From: Gibbula magus
Taxonomy: Eukaryota > Mollusca > Gastropoda > Trochida > Trochidae
Direction of reading: 5' to 3'
NCBI GenBank assembly: GCA_936450465.1
Contig: OW388303.1
Span: forward strand, 11,563,021-11,627,020
Length of the DNA: 64,000 bases
Numbering within the stretch: position 1 is the first letter of the stretch; every line of letters begins with the position of its first letter. Below the pieces are notes generated by a model that saw nothing but the letters and a program-made list of their open reading frames with translations, did not search any database and was not told the DNA's origin. Below, piece by piece: positions 1-12,440 of the stretch. A program made the translations under genes and the position numbers.

Positions 1-592
1 GTGTCCGGTGTCCGTATGTGCGTCCATCTGTCCATCCGTCCGTCCATCCGTAAGTTAACTTTCGCTTTTTTGTTTTCTTCCCCAGAACCATTTAGTCTAG
101 GGAGCTGAAATTTTGTAAAGAGACTCCTTGGACAATGGGGATTCTAAATTGCAAATTTGGTGACGTTGGTGACCCCAAATAGGGTCATAGGGGTCACGAC
201 TTGAAAACCTATTTTCATCTTCTTTTCAAGAACCACTGACCCTAGAGACTTAAAATTGTATGTACAGACTCCTTGGCCAATTGGGATTCTAAATTGTAGA
301 TTTTGTGATCCTGCAACCACAAATATAGGTCACAGAGGTCATAACCTGAAATGCTATTTTCATCTTGAGATTTTATGTGCTCTTCAAAGGGAGGTAATTC
401 AAAGGAAATAACAGTGATGAATTAAATCTTCAAGTGTGTCTTTGTTTGTAGGTGATTTTATCTCTGCCCTCAAAGATAAGACCTTAAGACCTATTTCATC
501 TTCTCCATTTAAAGTGCTTACTATCTGTTGTACATTTTGAATTAGTAAATGTATATAAAGCCTGATGAGCTACAGAGCCAGTGGCTCTATTT
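1..592 (+). repeat. Dispersed repeat family A (microsatellite start, hairpin end), left end cut off
   Basis: It opens with degenerate CCGT/CCATC tetranucleotides (about 1-52). Two related blocks follow, each with a 'gggtcatagggg'-type motif and a 'gactccttgg' motif. It closes with a small hairpin, AGAGCCAGTGGCTCT (574-588), followed by ATTTT. A reversed copy lies at about 57010-57530 and a 3' part at 39890-40150. A tetranucleotide run, repeated cores and a 3' hairpin recall bivalve 'pearl'/Helentron-type non-autonomous elements; that class is inferred. Confidence 0.55.
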
Positions 593-957
593 TAAGGTCT
601 CTTGCAAATTTGAGATTTCAGACAGCAAGATGGTTGGCCATTCCATCATGGTGCCATAATTACAACTCTACCCTGACTGTTAAACTATCACCACAGCAGT
701 TAGGTCACTTGATCTACTTTCGAACTGCCATTTTAATGTGAACACATTTAAATGGCCTTTTGAAGGAAATTGGACAACTGAATCATCCACATCCGTTTTG
801 CGTAAGATTACTTGATTTCAGTAAGAACTACGTACTACAGCGCCTTTACTTTATATTTCAAAACTGATGTTTACAACTGTTCTGATGTTTATATTGACAT
901 TTCCATAAGAAAGATTAATTCAACAATTTCAAAATTATTTTATGTATATTTTCTAAT
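593..957. other. No gene or clear repeat seen
   Basis: AT-rich sequence with no convincing ORF, splice-flanked exon or inverted repeat. The only open frames are short and run into the neighbouring repeat. Confidence 0.5.
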
Positions 958-1890
958 TATTATCCCACCGGTATGTAATACCGTGGGATATAGTCATCGC
1001 CCCGTCCGTCTGTCCGTCCGTCCGTCCGTCCGTCTGTCCGTCCGTAATCATTTCGTTTCCGGAGCAGAACTCGAAAACCATTCATGATATCTTTCTGAAA
1101 CTTTGCATGTGTATTACCCACCAACTGAAGTGGTGCCTTTAGATATTTTAAGATTTCTGAAAATTTTATTTTTTTTCGTTTCCATAGAAACATGTTGAAG
1201 TTGGACTTTGTTCATAGACAGGTTCATTTCCGGAGCACAGCTCCAAAACCGTTCATCATATCTTCCTGAAACTTTGCATGTGTATTACCCACTAACTGAA
1301 GTGGTGCCTTTTGATATTTTCAGATTTCTGAAAATTTTACTTTTTGTTCGTTTCCATAGAAACATGTTGAAGTTGGACTTTGTTCAGAGACAGGTTCGTT
1401 TCCGGAGCACAGCTCCAAAACCGTTCATCATATCTTCTTGAAACTTTGCATGTGTATTACCCACTAACTGAAGTGGTGCCTTTTGATATTTTCAGATTTC
1501 TGAATTATTTTTTTTCGTTTCCATAGAAACATGTTGAAGTTGGACTTTGTTCAGAGACAGGTTCGTTTCCGGAGCACAGCTCCAAAACCATTCATCATAT
1601 TTTCCTGAAACTTTGCATGTGTATTACCCATTGATTGAAGTGGTGCCTTTTGATATTATCAGATTTTTTCTGAATTTTTTTTTTCTGTTTCCATAGAAAC
1701 ATGAGAGGGATGTTGGTTGTTGTTGATTTTGACTGCTTCTGGAGCATAAGTCTAAAACCCTTAACATTCCTGAAACTCTGTAATACCCACTAACTGAAGT
1801 ACGGTAGTAGATACACAAGTATCTGTAAAAGATGTGTTTTACAAATTTTGTGGAACCGGTGGGATATGTCATCTTCTGATGACTCTTGTT
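958..1890 (+). repeat. Pearl-like element with terminal inverted ends and ~174-bp tandem cores
   Basis: The left end reads TTATTATCCCACCGGT and the right end has ACCGGTGGGATATGTCATC (about 1855-1873), so the ends are inverted (CCCACCGGT/ACCGGTGGG). A (CCGT)n run follows the left end (1005-1045). The body is four to five tandem copies of a unit of about 160-175 bp, each starting near 'tttccggagca' (about 1060, 1228, 1404, 1566; a decayed one near 1735) and containing 'cgtttccatagaaacatg'. Short ORFs here only reflect the repeat. Confidence 0.75.
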
Positions 1891-2012
1891 ATTTTAGCAG
1901 CATAACAAAGAACAAACATCTTCTTGAATAGTTGATGCTTAGATGAACATTACATTTATGAAAGGCAGTTGTAGGCAGTGGACCAATAGTGACCACATAA
2001 TGTCCATTTCAG

Positions 2013-2126
2013 CTGCAGAAAGAGTGGCAGGAAAGAAACAACATCATGTGACAGGAGAGACATTGACAGTATTTCTGCATGACCCACAACAAGACAGGAG
2101 TGTTGGTGATACAAGTGGGATGACAG
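2013..2126 (+). CDS. PARP14-like RRM array: isolated upstream exon (end of one RRM plus linker)
   Basis: The exon starts after a 3' splice site (ccatttcag) and ends at G|GTATGTTC. It is 114 nt (38 codons) with phase 1 at both ends, like the exons at 24.1-33.1 kb. The translation opens with AAERVAGKKQHHVTGETLTV, the same signature (xAERV...HxVxGxxLxV) that closes an RRM in the downstream exons. An acidic/Gly linker follows. It probably belongs to the same + strand PARP10/PARP14-type gene or a neighbouring paralogue. No exon with the opening half of the next RRM was found between here and 24093, a gap of 22 kb that holds the LINE, so continuity with the downstream array is uncertain. Phase, signature and splice sites support the exon; membership of the same transcript is inferred. 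Confidence 0.6.
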
Positions 2127-3850
2127 GTATGTTCAGGTACCGTATTACCTCTAATAAGCGCCGGGTCTCCAATAATTGAAAAAAACAAGAAAAGCCTTTA
2201 AAAAGGCAAGCTTGGGGGCAACTTAGTATATCTATTAAATGGAACATGAGGTGGTGATTTTTGGTGAATATCGGTGCTCGATGTACAGGCGGGTGGGCAA
2301 TGTATGACGAGGGTCTTGCCTGGGTGTTTGCTAGTCTAGTGGGAGTCTTAAAAGGGACACTCCGTGTTTTTCATGAAATTATATTTAGATTTGATACATA
2401 CACAAATATCAAGTGTCCTGATTTACGTCCAAATCATCTCACTCGACTTGCATATGTATCCCCTAACGCCAAATATTTGACAATAACTTTTTTCAATGAA
2501 ACTCGAGCAGCTGCTTAATACACGATGAGAAGCCGAATTCATGCGCCCCATTTACATGTATGGCAATTATATGTTCCATTAAACAGTACCAACAAATATC
2601 TGTCTCTTTGTCTGCTACCTATAAGTTTTCAAAATTACGTTTGAACAATTGACGCGCGATGGTCGCGGAACATTGTCCGGTTTTCGGTCATAATCAAGAC
2701 TAAATATCTTGATAATGTAACTATAATGAACAGATTGGCACTAAAAGGGTTATTTTCGACAACAATCATTACTTCTCGATAGAAGAACACCCTTGGTAAC
2801 TTTTGACCTATGTTACTACTATAACAGACGGAGTTTTCCTTTGAGTTTAAGAATCTCATGGTTTGCTTGATGTGGGCAACCTTATTTAGCCTTTCTATAT
2901 TTTAACAGAAAATATTTATTAACATACCGGTAAGATAAATATATAAAACAATGTATTTATGCCTACCTACACTACCTATTTATGACATCATGAAAAGTTA
3001 ATGACAAAAATGTAACTTAGAGTTTTCCGGTATTCACATTAATCCAAGAATTACAAACACTTATATTCCAAACATTTGTCAAAAAGAAACAATCCAAATG
3101 AATTTCACAAGTCCATACTGTTCACATGTCCAGATAGGTAGGTTATCCTATAACACGTCCAAGGGTTGAATGAAGTCCAAAGCCTGATGCGGTAGGGAGT
3201 CCATAAATAAAGATGGTCATGTTCACCAGGGTCATCCCGTAGGAAGCGTCCTCCAAAAGTACGGAGCCTGGTATCATCTGGCATAAGCTGTCACCCAGGG
3301 CTTTACTGCTGCAAAATGCCCCGAGACATCGCCTGTCGCCCATTATATGGATAAATGAGTATGTGCACCTTGCCAAACACCTGCTTCAGATAGCCCAGTC
3401 ATAGTTTCGTTCACTGAGTCTCACTGTCAAGTACTGGGTTCAAATGATAATGACCTGACAAAGAAATGACTGTCGGTACTGTTTTATTATTATGCCTACC
3501 ATTACAATAAACCCATGAATGGTTAATTGGATAACTTGATAACATGAAAACATGTTGTTTAACCTTATTTAATTTCATATTTAACTTAAGCGAAATCAAA
3601 TCCAAACAGGGTAGCCTACGTCTGACCTCATGCACGTGAATGTGCAAGCTTTCTCCATCCGGTAAACTCTTTTAATCAGACGTCTCTTTCATGTTCAGGT
3701 TAACGCATGTCTAATAATATCCTCTCTGTAAGTTTAAAATTACCACCAAATTTGAAGTTTTACTTAGACTAAGGTTTTACCGATTTTTAACATATAATCT
3801 AGCAAATGCTTAGATTTCAACCTTACCTACATTATCGGTAATCCAGAGTA
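2127..3850. other. Intronic/intergenic, no gene seen
   Basis: AT-rich. A 'taccgtattacctctaataagcgcc' type end (about 2140-2166), related to the MITE at 3851, lies next to the exon. A short inverted pair (about 2235 'aaatggaacat' and 2570 'atgttccatt') may mark a small MITE. No coding exon found. Confidence 0.4.
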
Positions 3851-4237
3851 TACCGTATTTCCTCAAATAGGGGCCCGGGCCCTTAATAATATTTAATTTA
3901 TTTGAGGCCCGGCCCTTATTTTATTTTTAGGTTTGACCAATAAACATGATAACCTCTGATAACTGACTTAAATTTCATTTCATGTATACCGGATTTAATG
4001 TAGTACTCTAAACTTCTTAGTGTCTGAGAACATTTAAGTAGAAATGTATCTGATAGGGAGTAATTTAATTGATGCCATATAAATCGGGCCCGTTTAAGAG
4101 GGTTTTAAGAGGCCCAACCCTTATTGGTAGCCCGTCCCTTATTCATTTAAAGGTACCTTTACCCCCCCGGCTGCTAATTAGAGGCCCGGCTCCTATTTGA
4201 GGCCCGGCCCCTATTAGAATTTAGAGGAAATACGGTA
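3851..4237. mobile_element. 387-bp MITE with TACCGTATTTCCTC termini
   Basis: The left end is TACCGTATTTCCTC (3851) and the right end is the inverse, GAGGAAATACGGTA (to 4237). Inside, both ends carry inverted copies of 'aaataggggcc(c)ggcc' blocks. The dinucleotide TA at each end is a possible target-site duplication. The insertion sits between two inverted 13-mers, GGTAATCCAGAGTA (about 3837-3850) and TACTCTGGATTATC (about 4280-4293), so it may be nested in an older palindrome. Related ends are seen near 2140 and 46090. Confidence 0.65.
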
Positions 4238-5590
4238 CGCTCAGATAAATTAGCGATTATAGATTTATCGGATCGTATGTACTCTGGATTATCGAGAAGG
4301 CCTTACCTATGACTCGATCCGAAAAAAAAGTTTACAGAATACAGCAGAGGGAATCGAACCCATAACTCTACTCAATGAAGTTGGCTGAAGACATGTAGAA
4401 TAATTATTGATATCTATTCTGCTCTCCTCGAATCTTTATTTTTAATTTGCGGTCTACACTTGAATTTCCTCATGTTACAATATACACGTTATCACGGTTC
4501 CACGTTACTCCAATGCTTAAGCGAAAGACCAGCCAGAGTTACCTCCCTTCGCTTTGCGAGTAAGCGACTTCCGGTTTCCATAGACTTTACATTACGTGAT
4601 ATATGTTTTGGTCAAAATATGTGATAAAAACGTCTAAATAAAAAACAATTGCTACTAAAATGTATTTGTGACCTCGTTGATGTTCAGTTTGTGCAGTTGT
4701 ACTGCTTCTGGGTGCTCTGAATTTTAGTGATTACGAACTGCAAAAGTGCGTTGACAGTCGAACTACAAGTTACAACTTTCACTGTCTGATGAAAACACCT
4801 ATAAAAATTAGAATTATCCAAAATATCAAAATTATTAGTCGGACTCAATTCATATCACGGTATATTAACCTATTAAAAAATAAAATTGAACGATAATATG
4901 CTGAAGTGAACTTGTAATCAAGATATAAGTATAAGGCCTAAACATTAAAAATTCAAGATGATAGCCTACCGTTATTTGACATTTAAAAATATTTTTCAAC
5001 CGATTGTCTTAAATTGTGTCAACTCATGGTAAATTCATGTAAACTATTGATAACTTGCACCATCACAGCTTGAATTTATTTCAATATAATATTATATATT
5101 TTACAGACTCGTAGGCCTACCCGTTATAGAAGTTATAGAAGTTCTGAATTGATCAATGTGAAACTTTTAGCTTGATTTGAAATCATCTGCACTTGAAGTG
5201 CATACTTTTTCAGAATTAATTTTTCTGAGGACAATTTAACTTATGTCGTCCGATTAACCTACATGTGTACATTAATAAAAATGTTTCCCATATCAATCGC
5301 CATGTTTCCCAACTATGTAGGCCTATATATTTATATACGTTGATCAAATTACTGTCATTTCCTAGATAAACAATAGAGAATTAAATAGGCCTATCATGCG
5401 ACTGTAACCAAGATTATTCCTCACAAAGTTGATAAATGTGAATAGGATCAGAATTGTTTAAAGAAAATGCATTTTTTTATATCAGTATCGCCGTTTTCCC
5501 ATAAGATCCCATGTTATTTTAGTGCAGCATAAACATTTTCATGATAGTGACTGTGAACGAAAGTTTATAATCTATAACATATTCTAATTA
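4238..5590. other. No gene seen; one tRNA-B-box-like site
   Basis: AT-rich. On the - strand at about 4345-4375 there is GGTTCGATTCCC, the consensus of a tRNA B box, but there is no recognisable A box or cloverleaf, so it is at most a SINE remnant. Confidence 0.35.
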
Positions 5591-6395
5591 TACCCCCGCT
5601 ACGAAGTAAGCGGAGGTATATAGCGCCGCGGTCATTCCGTCCGTCCGTCCTTCCGTCCGTCCGGTCAATTTTCTCAAAAACCGTCAAAGGTACATCAACC
5701 AAACTTTGTACAGATGTTAACCATGTTCTTCCGATCGCGCACAGACAATTTTCAATTTTCTGAGATTGATATTTTTTGTCGTTTCCATCGAAACGTCCCT
5801 TTTTGACTTAGTTTTTTTTATTGTGTTCAATGGGGACAAGTTTTCTCGGATACTGTTCAACTTAGGTGAATGAAATTTTCTTTGTGAGTACTCATGACCA
5901 TACTCTTTATCGAGTTCGAAAACCAGTTCCGAAATATTATTTTTCACGGAGTTATGGCCCTTGAATCCGAAATTGAACTTTGTACCAAAAGAGCTGTGAT
6001 GCTCCAATTGGGACAAGTTTTCTCGGAAACAATTACATCTAGGTGAATGAAAGTTTACATGTAGGTAGTCCAGATGATACTCTTCATCGAGTTCAAAGTC
6101 CAGTTCCGAAATATTATTTTTTACGGAGTTATGAAGCCCTTGAATCTGTAATTGAACTTTGTACACATTACCGGTGTGATGCCCTAATGGGAAAAATTAA
6201 GTTACCTGAAAAATATTACATCTGGGTGAATGAAATTTTGTAATAACAGTCAGTTCCTAAAATTATTTTGGACAATATTATGATGCTTGAAGCTGTTTTT
6301 TAAACATAGTAACCTTCACATCTATAATTCTCAATGGACGGATAGCGGATGGCGGGGGTATGTGAGCCATGCTCATTTTTTTCTTGTTATGTTTA
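5590..6395 (+). repeat. Pearl-like element, CCCCCGCTACGAAGTAAGCGG family, copy 1
   Basis: The left end is tacccccgctacgaagtaag followed by a (CCGT)n run (5636-5666). The right end is GCGGGGGTATGTGAGCCATG (about 6353). The ends are inverted (TACCCCCGC/GCGGGGGTA). The middle holds two related cores with 'ggacaagttttctcgga' (about 5836 and 6010). It matches the copy at 38739-39530 along its length. Open frames inside are by-products. Confidence 0.75.
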
Positions 6396-7686
6396 TAAAT
6401 TTCGATTTAATTTTTAGCACGGTTTTGGAAAACGGCAAAATAATGACTGGGTATTTTTACAGTAACGTCACTTCCCCGTTGCCACCATTTGATATATGTA
6501 AACAGTCGTATAGGGTTGAAAATGGACATATCTCAGTAATCGTTTAGTTCAATAACGTTCTATCCAAAATCAGAAATTTGGTACGTGTTGGGAGTAGATA
6601 CTAGATTTCCTGTTTCCATGTCAATTTTCAGTAAAAATATTTTGAAAATTGAGATAATTAAAATTACCCATGCTACACTGAAATAACATGGGATCTCATG
6701 GGAAACGGCGATTCTTGCTACACTTTTGGCACATTGCTTGCACGAGTCTGTATATTGATTTGCTTCCTATATATAAGACCGAAACTTACTGGACTGTCGC
6801 TCGAAAGTTCAGTGCCGCACAGAGAAAGCGAGCCACAGTTACCTGGTCAATATTGTTTTAAATTTGATTCCAAATTTGACAGGTCTATATTCCAAGTTTT
6901 CATACTAAAATTAAGCAGTCCCTGACTTTATTCAAGTGTCATGGTTACATTTTCGATGAACGTCGGCAACGGATTATTTAAAATCTTCATTGATATTACG
7001 GACAAAATAATTTTTTTGAAGATTGTTATTTATTCAAGTTTCAACCATTATGCTCAAGTGTTGATCATACACTCTTTGTGAAAGGATTACCCCATACACC
7101 ACTATTGTTATGTAACATTTATTACCGTACTTACTTGAAATCAATAAACTCACATACATAAATACGACACCTCGGCCCGTAATCGCGACTATTATTTAGC
7201 GAATATATAAATTGGAATAGTTATTGGTTATTATTAGTCCTTTGAAGATATTTCTTATATCATAAAACGGAAATTTAGATCCAACAATTACGGTAATATT
7301 TTTTAATAAGTTGGTTAGCACAGACGAAACAGAACGTATACAAACGTGTATTGCCGTAATATCTAAGGTTATGGCTTCATGTATGTGTTACGATAGCACA
7401 GGGGAAAAAAACAACATGCATGCACAATTTAAGTAATTATCATTTACTGGTTTTAAAATCTTATAAACGTTATTGAATCATATCTATATTTTCAAATTAA
7501 AATGGATATTCAGTCGGAATCAGTCCACAGTGCTCTTTCTTGCAGGTTTTGCAGTAGAGCTTTTATTCGACACACAATTTATGACATGTGGTTGTGCAGT
7601 CAATATTTTAGTTTCTTGATTCTTGACTTTACCTTTTTTTTTGGAAGCGATACTCAAACTGATTGAATTATATAGTCGAGACTAAA
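6396..7686. other. No gene or repeat recognised
   Basis: AT-rich DNA. The longest ORF (6698-6925) has no family signature and no splice context. Confidence 0.4.
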
Positions 7687-8210
7687 TAAACTACCGGGCA
7701 AAATAAAGGACTCACTTCAGTTGATTTTATCATATGTATGATTTTCAATTGCAAATATCTCAAGTTTTCGATGTCATTATCCAAAACTGATAAGTACAGG
7801 TGTTTAGTTAGCAGTCAAAGAATACTTCTACATGTTTAAAAAAAAAAAAATTAAAAATGAAATTTTAAGTTAAATTTTGTTTTAAAATTATTTTTGATGA
7901 TACACAATTGTTCACCGACATATAAGACATATCCTATGTGAAAATAAATAAATGTGCCTGATTCTGCACACATTTACAACATTTTAAACAGGGTAGGGGG
8001 TCATGTTGGTGTAAATTTCATTCTTAACCCTGTCTTCATTACAAAAAGATATTTGAACTAAACATTAACCACAGTCACCAACAAAGTCATCCAAACTACT
8101 GCAGATAAGTATTATTGCATCGTACCATAGTCAAATACATCTGCTTTCTTTTAAATGTTGAATTAATAGAAACAAACTTAGGTGAGTCCTTTCTTTTGCC
8201 CGGTAGTTTA
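7687..8210. mobile_element. 524-bp MITE, Tc1/mariner-like, TA target site
   Basis: The terminal inverted repeats are about 29 bp and nearly perfect: AACTACCGGGCAAAATAAAGG at the left and the inverse of AACTACCGGGCAAAAGAAAGG at the right. TA lies at both ends (7687-7688 and 8209-8210). The body (for example 'catatgtatgattttcaattg', 'cacatttacaacatt') is homologous to the MITE at 43528-44048, although the TIR tips differ. It has no coding capacity, so it would need a transposase supplied in trans. Confidence 0.85.
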
Positions 8211-9071
8211 TATAGTCAATATATAAAGTAATAAATACGTCAAGAGAAAATAGCAGATTCAAATGTTTCTGCACTGAACGTACTCACCAACAGTATTAAC
8301 TAATAATTTACACTTACTCCAACATCAGCTATAAAGTTTAATAACTTTAGGAAACAACGAAACTGTCAGCATACTGTTTTCCCATAATTTACACAAAGGT
8401 AGTATATAGCTTATCACCTGGTTAAAATACATCATTTGATACGATTTCTGACCAAAAAGCAATTATTCGTCACGGCCGAATGTAATATGATAATACGAAC
8501 TCTCCGCCACAATATCCTGTTGACATGCTATCATAATCGTAATCTGTATCCCCAAATCCTTTTGTTAGTAGCTTTCAATGAATTATTTGAGCATATGATT
8601 GATTGATATGATTAAATATTTAACGGTTTCAATAGTCTGTAACTGTAAAAAAAATACCCATCCCCATTAATATTTCGACAGTTTCATTCTTTAATCCCTT
8701 TAGTAAACGTATTCAACGCAATGATTCAGTTTTAAGAATATTACCGACTTTGAAATGTTAATACAAAGAAAAAACCCATTAATGTTAACTCCCTCAAAAC
8801 TAAGTTACAGTTGTGATAAAATATTTCATTGACGAAATCATCGTAGTCAAAACAATGTAAGTCGATCTGAACGGTCGGAAATGTACCTGTTATTGTAAAA
8901 TTTAGAATGAAGTTTTAAAATATCAAATATTTCTGTATAACAACAATAAATTCCATTATTTAAGACAACGTAAATTATTAGATAATTTTATTTTAAAAGT
9001 GTGATATGGACACGAAACGCCATATCATACAGAATAGAAAAAGGCCTACTTTTCAATCGGGCACCTGCGCG
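8211..9071. other. No gene or repeat recognised
   Basis: AT-rich single-copy-looking sequence with no ORF of note. Confidence 0.4.
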
Positions 9072-10636
9072 ATTAAGGAGAGATGGGACTTTGAACGTCT
9101 AGGGAACTTCGTCGACGAGGGACGATGAATACGACGATGTATAGAATAGACGACTGACGATTGTTGGTTTGTTGGTCGACCATTTTCCTTTATTTACGTG
9201 GATTTCCGAGCCGGTGTTACACTCACAACTTGGAGTACACTACAGGGTCCTTCTCAAAACCATGTCGTGGAGACTCTCTCCAAGCTGTGTCCGACTCGGG
9301 GCGTTGATGGACTAAATGTACATAAGGCTGTGTTGGAGTCTAGCGCGCAGGGTGTAAACTGGTCAGCCCAGCAGCAGCCTGGCTGAGCCTAACGGCTGTC
9401 CACCCGTCTCCGTTGCTGGTCAGTGCGAGTCTGTCGTGATAGCGTCTCGACTCATTGTAAATTGCATGCACAACAAAGAGGACATTTAAATTTAGAAGTC
9501 GGGTGACCAGGCCAGACGGGAGGTTCTTTGTCCAGCGCTAATTAGGAATCGATAAATGACCAACTGCCGCGGAGGATTGGACATGCATTTGAAATTACAA
9601 ATAAACTTTATAAATTAAATATGCGTATTTCTAAAGCATTTCACATATATTTGAAATTAGTAAAATTGATGTAATTATGTCAATAATTTCCACTGTGTCA
9701 GGACGATGAAATTAAATATTTTAGAATTCGTTTATTTTTTCAAAATAGCAAATTCATTATGTCTTTTATCCAAAATTGTAAGAAAATTTGGGGGTCACCG
9801 GACGATTTAAAGAGTTATCGGCATTAATAATAATACACCCGTCGGCAAATTACGTCATTTTTGACTGATTTGGTGTATTTAAATAAAGCGCTCGCTGTCA
9901 ACGAATGAACTCCGAATCCTTTCAGATACATTTCAGTCACATTCGGGGATGTATAGCAAATCTATATTTTGAAAATTAATGACGCTGGAAAGAGAATTTT
10001 TTTTAAAATTAAGCACTTTTTAATTAAAAACGGCATTTTTATCATCGTGTTTCGCATATTCAACAGCATTTGTCACTAACACACAAATTTTAGATATTGC
10101 TAATACTTTGATATGATGTGCACAGTTAACTGAACAAACGAATTCAGAAATAATAATAGGGGGTCACCGAACGTTTTTCATCACTTTAACGTCATTTTTT
10201 ATATTACCTACATAAACGTAAAAACCTGACGTCACGGCAGTTTTGATGATTTCAAGTGTAACTTTGACGGCCTACTGTGTAATCATTATTGAATATATTA
10301 TCAATGTAAGAGTGCACGATGAAAGAATAACTATCAGTTGATTATACCAGGCTATTTAAATTCGTCACTAACTTGAGATGCGCATGTAATTCGAATCACA
10401 CACGTAGTAACATATTTACCGCGAATATAGATGACGGTAATGCTATGCGGCATGTCGTAAAATGACCGTTATAAAGGCGTTACGGTAAATTTAAGCGCTC
10501 CCCGTTAGTGTACAGATAAACCTATGTCCAACACAATGTAATCAATATATTTTGAGACTTATTCACAAAAATAAATTGTTGTCGCAAAATGTTGCCGTTA
10601 GCGAGTTCGATTTCTGGGTCCCATCTCTCCTTAAAA
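9072..10636. mobile_element. Possible non-autonomous DNA element with short inverted ends
   Basis: ATTAAGGAGAGATGGGAC (9072-9089) is mirrored by GTCCCATCTCTCCTTAA (about 10619-10635). Inside, 'gggggtcaccg(g/a)acg' occurs twice (about 9790 and 10161). There is no transposase. Only about 17 bp of inverted end supports it, so it could be coincidental. Confidence 0.35.
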
Positions 10637-12015
10637 TTGTTTGTATATATCTTTGCAATTGAATTCTTCAAATAAAAACAAGTTAGGGATTGATGTTTTA
10701 ATTAACGAACAAAACTGTTTTAAATAATAGTTAATAAGTCATTCTTTAAAACTAAGCGATAATAACACGATATACACATATAGTAATGCCAGTTACCGAC
10801 AAGTCGCCGTCGTTCTAGCCGTTAATTAGGCTTTTATTATTTAACACAAAAGAAAATTTAGTTCTTGAATAGCATTATAAGACATGTCTTCATATTTAAA
10901 ATCGGTTTACAAATCTAAAATATTTAATATACTTTTTAAAATCAAAGACATTGCTTCCGCAGAGCAAACTGCCCATGCTAAACGCCTCTAACCGGAAGGC
11001 TCTTACTCGCATTGTTCGCACGCAGATCGCCGCCATTAAACATTTTCCAAACCGTGATAGCGTGTATTGCATTCGCATCTGCCTGTAATATCCATGAAGG
11101 TAGGCCCCCAAGTGGTTTAATCGTAATAGAAAAATGAGTGGCAAACAGATTCTATATATTTACGTCGCAGAATGGAAACTGTAAAAAAACTGTCTGTGGT
11201 AGAATCTACCGTGACTGAAAGATTTCATGTTTGGGTAATTTAAAGGAATATTCCATCGCAAAATGAAAATAAAGCTAATAAAAGAATGTTTGTTGGGCTA
11301 GCGATACATCCTATCCAATATTTTTTAGGTACTTTGCAACATCTGTAATACAAATTCAAACAGAGAAAAAAACCGCAATTATCGGACTCACAGGGCGCCG
11401 CCGTGTTGCCAGAACGAGAGCGACAAACGACGAGATTACGCTATGAAAGACACACCACGAAAATAGGAGACGCCGCTGTTTTCAATGGCGAGAGGTGCGG
11501 GCCTGTCATGCATGTTTTTTAAAAACCGTAAGGACCGGGGTATGATCGCCCCCGTTGCCTAAAGGTATTAATTTACGATCCCCAGATCAAATAAATACAA
11601 GATTTTTAACAGTAGATTGCTGCACAAAATCGGGAATGAACTGTTATCAGCTGTTCAAGTTCGGGCGACGCGAGGTTTGAACATTTTCGAGAAATAAAAT
11701 CTAGACCATTTCATTAGTATTTGAATTTAGATTACTTCTGAAATATCCTTGTTGATATAAATTCAATAGTAAAATAACACATATTTTACGGAAATTAAGT
11801 TTATTAGTAGTACTTACATTGATTTTCGTAACGATATTTCGTTTGCATGTCCGAGCGAATCCTAAACTAAGCGAAGCCTCGGTGACAAGTTCGTAATCAA
11901 AACATAATTCGTATGTACGTATTAAGATTTATTTGATTCGACCAGAAATTGGCTTTATTTCTTTGTGTATTTTATTCTGATCGTTTAATATGTTTCATTG
12001 ATTGTCTATCAGACC
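10637..12015. other. No gene recognised
   Basis: A GC-richer stretch at 11380-11560 shows no readable exon or repeat. The ORF at 10896-11144 (-) has no family signature. Confidence 0.35.
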
Positions 12016-12129
12016 ATTTTCCGCCGGGCTTTGCTGCGGGATACGGATGGCTTGTCACATGATCAAATCACGTGACAGTGGGACACACTTTGAGACAAAA
12101 TGGCGATTATCAATGCATTGTAAATACGA
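12016..12129 (+). repeat. Left TIR of the THAP transposon
   Basis: The outer sequence is ATTTTCCGCCGGGCTTTGCT and the inner part contains 'aatcacgtgacagtgggaca' and 'aaaatggcgattatcaatg'. Inverse copy at 15194-15307. Confidence 0.85.
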
Positions 12130-12142
12130 AGGAGGTTAAAAC

Positions 12143-12440
12143 ATGGGTGTTAAAAGGTGTGCTTGGGGGGAATGTAAGAGTGATTCGCGATTAATACATA
12201 AACAATGCATTAATGATGTGTATCTTGTGAGATTTCCAAAACCAGATACGCAACTAGATAAATGTGATCGCTTGATTCGTGATTGCTCCCGCGCCGATGA
12301 CTTTTCGTCACCACAGGATAACACCTGACACTTACGTCTGTTCACTTCATGTCATCGGTGGAAAAAGGCCAATCATTGAACTTCCAGACCCGATCCCGGT
12401 AACTGCATGCACTTCTTACGACTTACAATTCTTGCTTTGA
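12143..12440 (+). pseudogene. THAP-domain gene fragment, frameshifted
   Basis: The first frame (ATG 12143) gives MGVKRCAWGECKSDSR with the two N-terminal zinc cysteines, then VYLVRFPKP, a stretch around DKCDRLIRDCSRADDF, and stops at 12326. In the +1 frame from 12318 the domain continues as ITPDTYVCSLHVIGGKRP, which carries the second Cys and the His of the C2CH zinc site, then IELPDPIPVTA, and ends at 12440. A C2CH finger with YVCSLHxxGGxxP and a PDPIP tail is typical of THAP domains at the start of ISL2EU/IS4EU-type transposases. The shift could be a 1-nt indel. Alternatively the 'ttttcgtcaccacag|g' at the junction could be a 3' splice site. No transposase follows. The ATG lies 14 bp inside the left TIR, which ties the gene to the element. 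Confidence 0.75.

Noticed and set aside
4340..4380. Possible tRNA gene from GGTTCGATTCCC
   Set aside because: No A box, anticodon arm or acceptor pairing; the same applies to 13325-13362.
5717..6166. 149-codon - strand ORF, and its like at 38866-39303
   Set aside because: Both lie in copies of the same pearl-like element; the tandem core repeats in the protein and the frame is not kept between copies.
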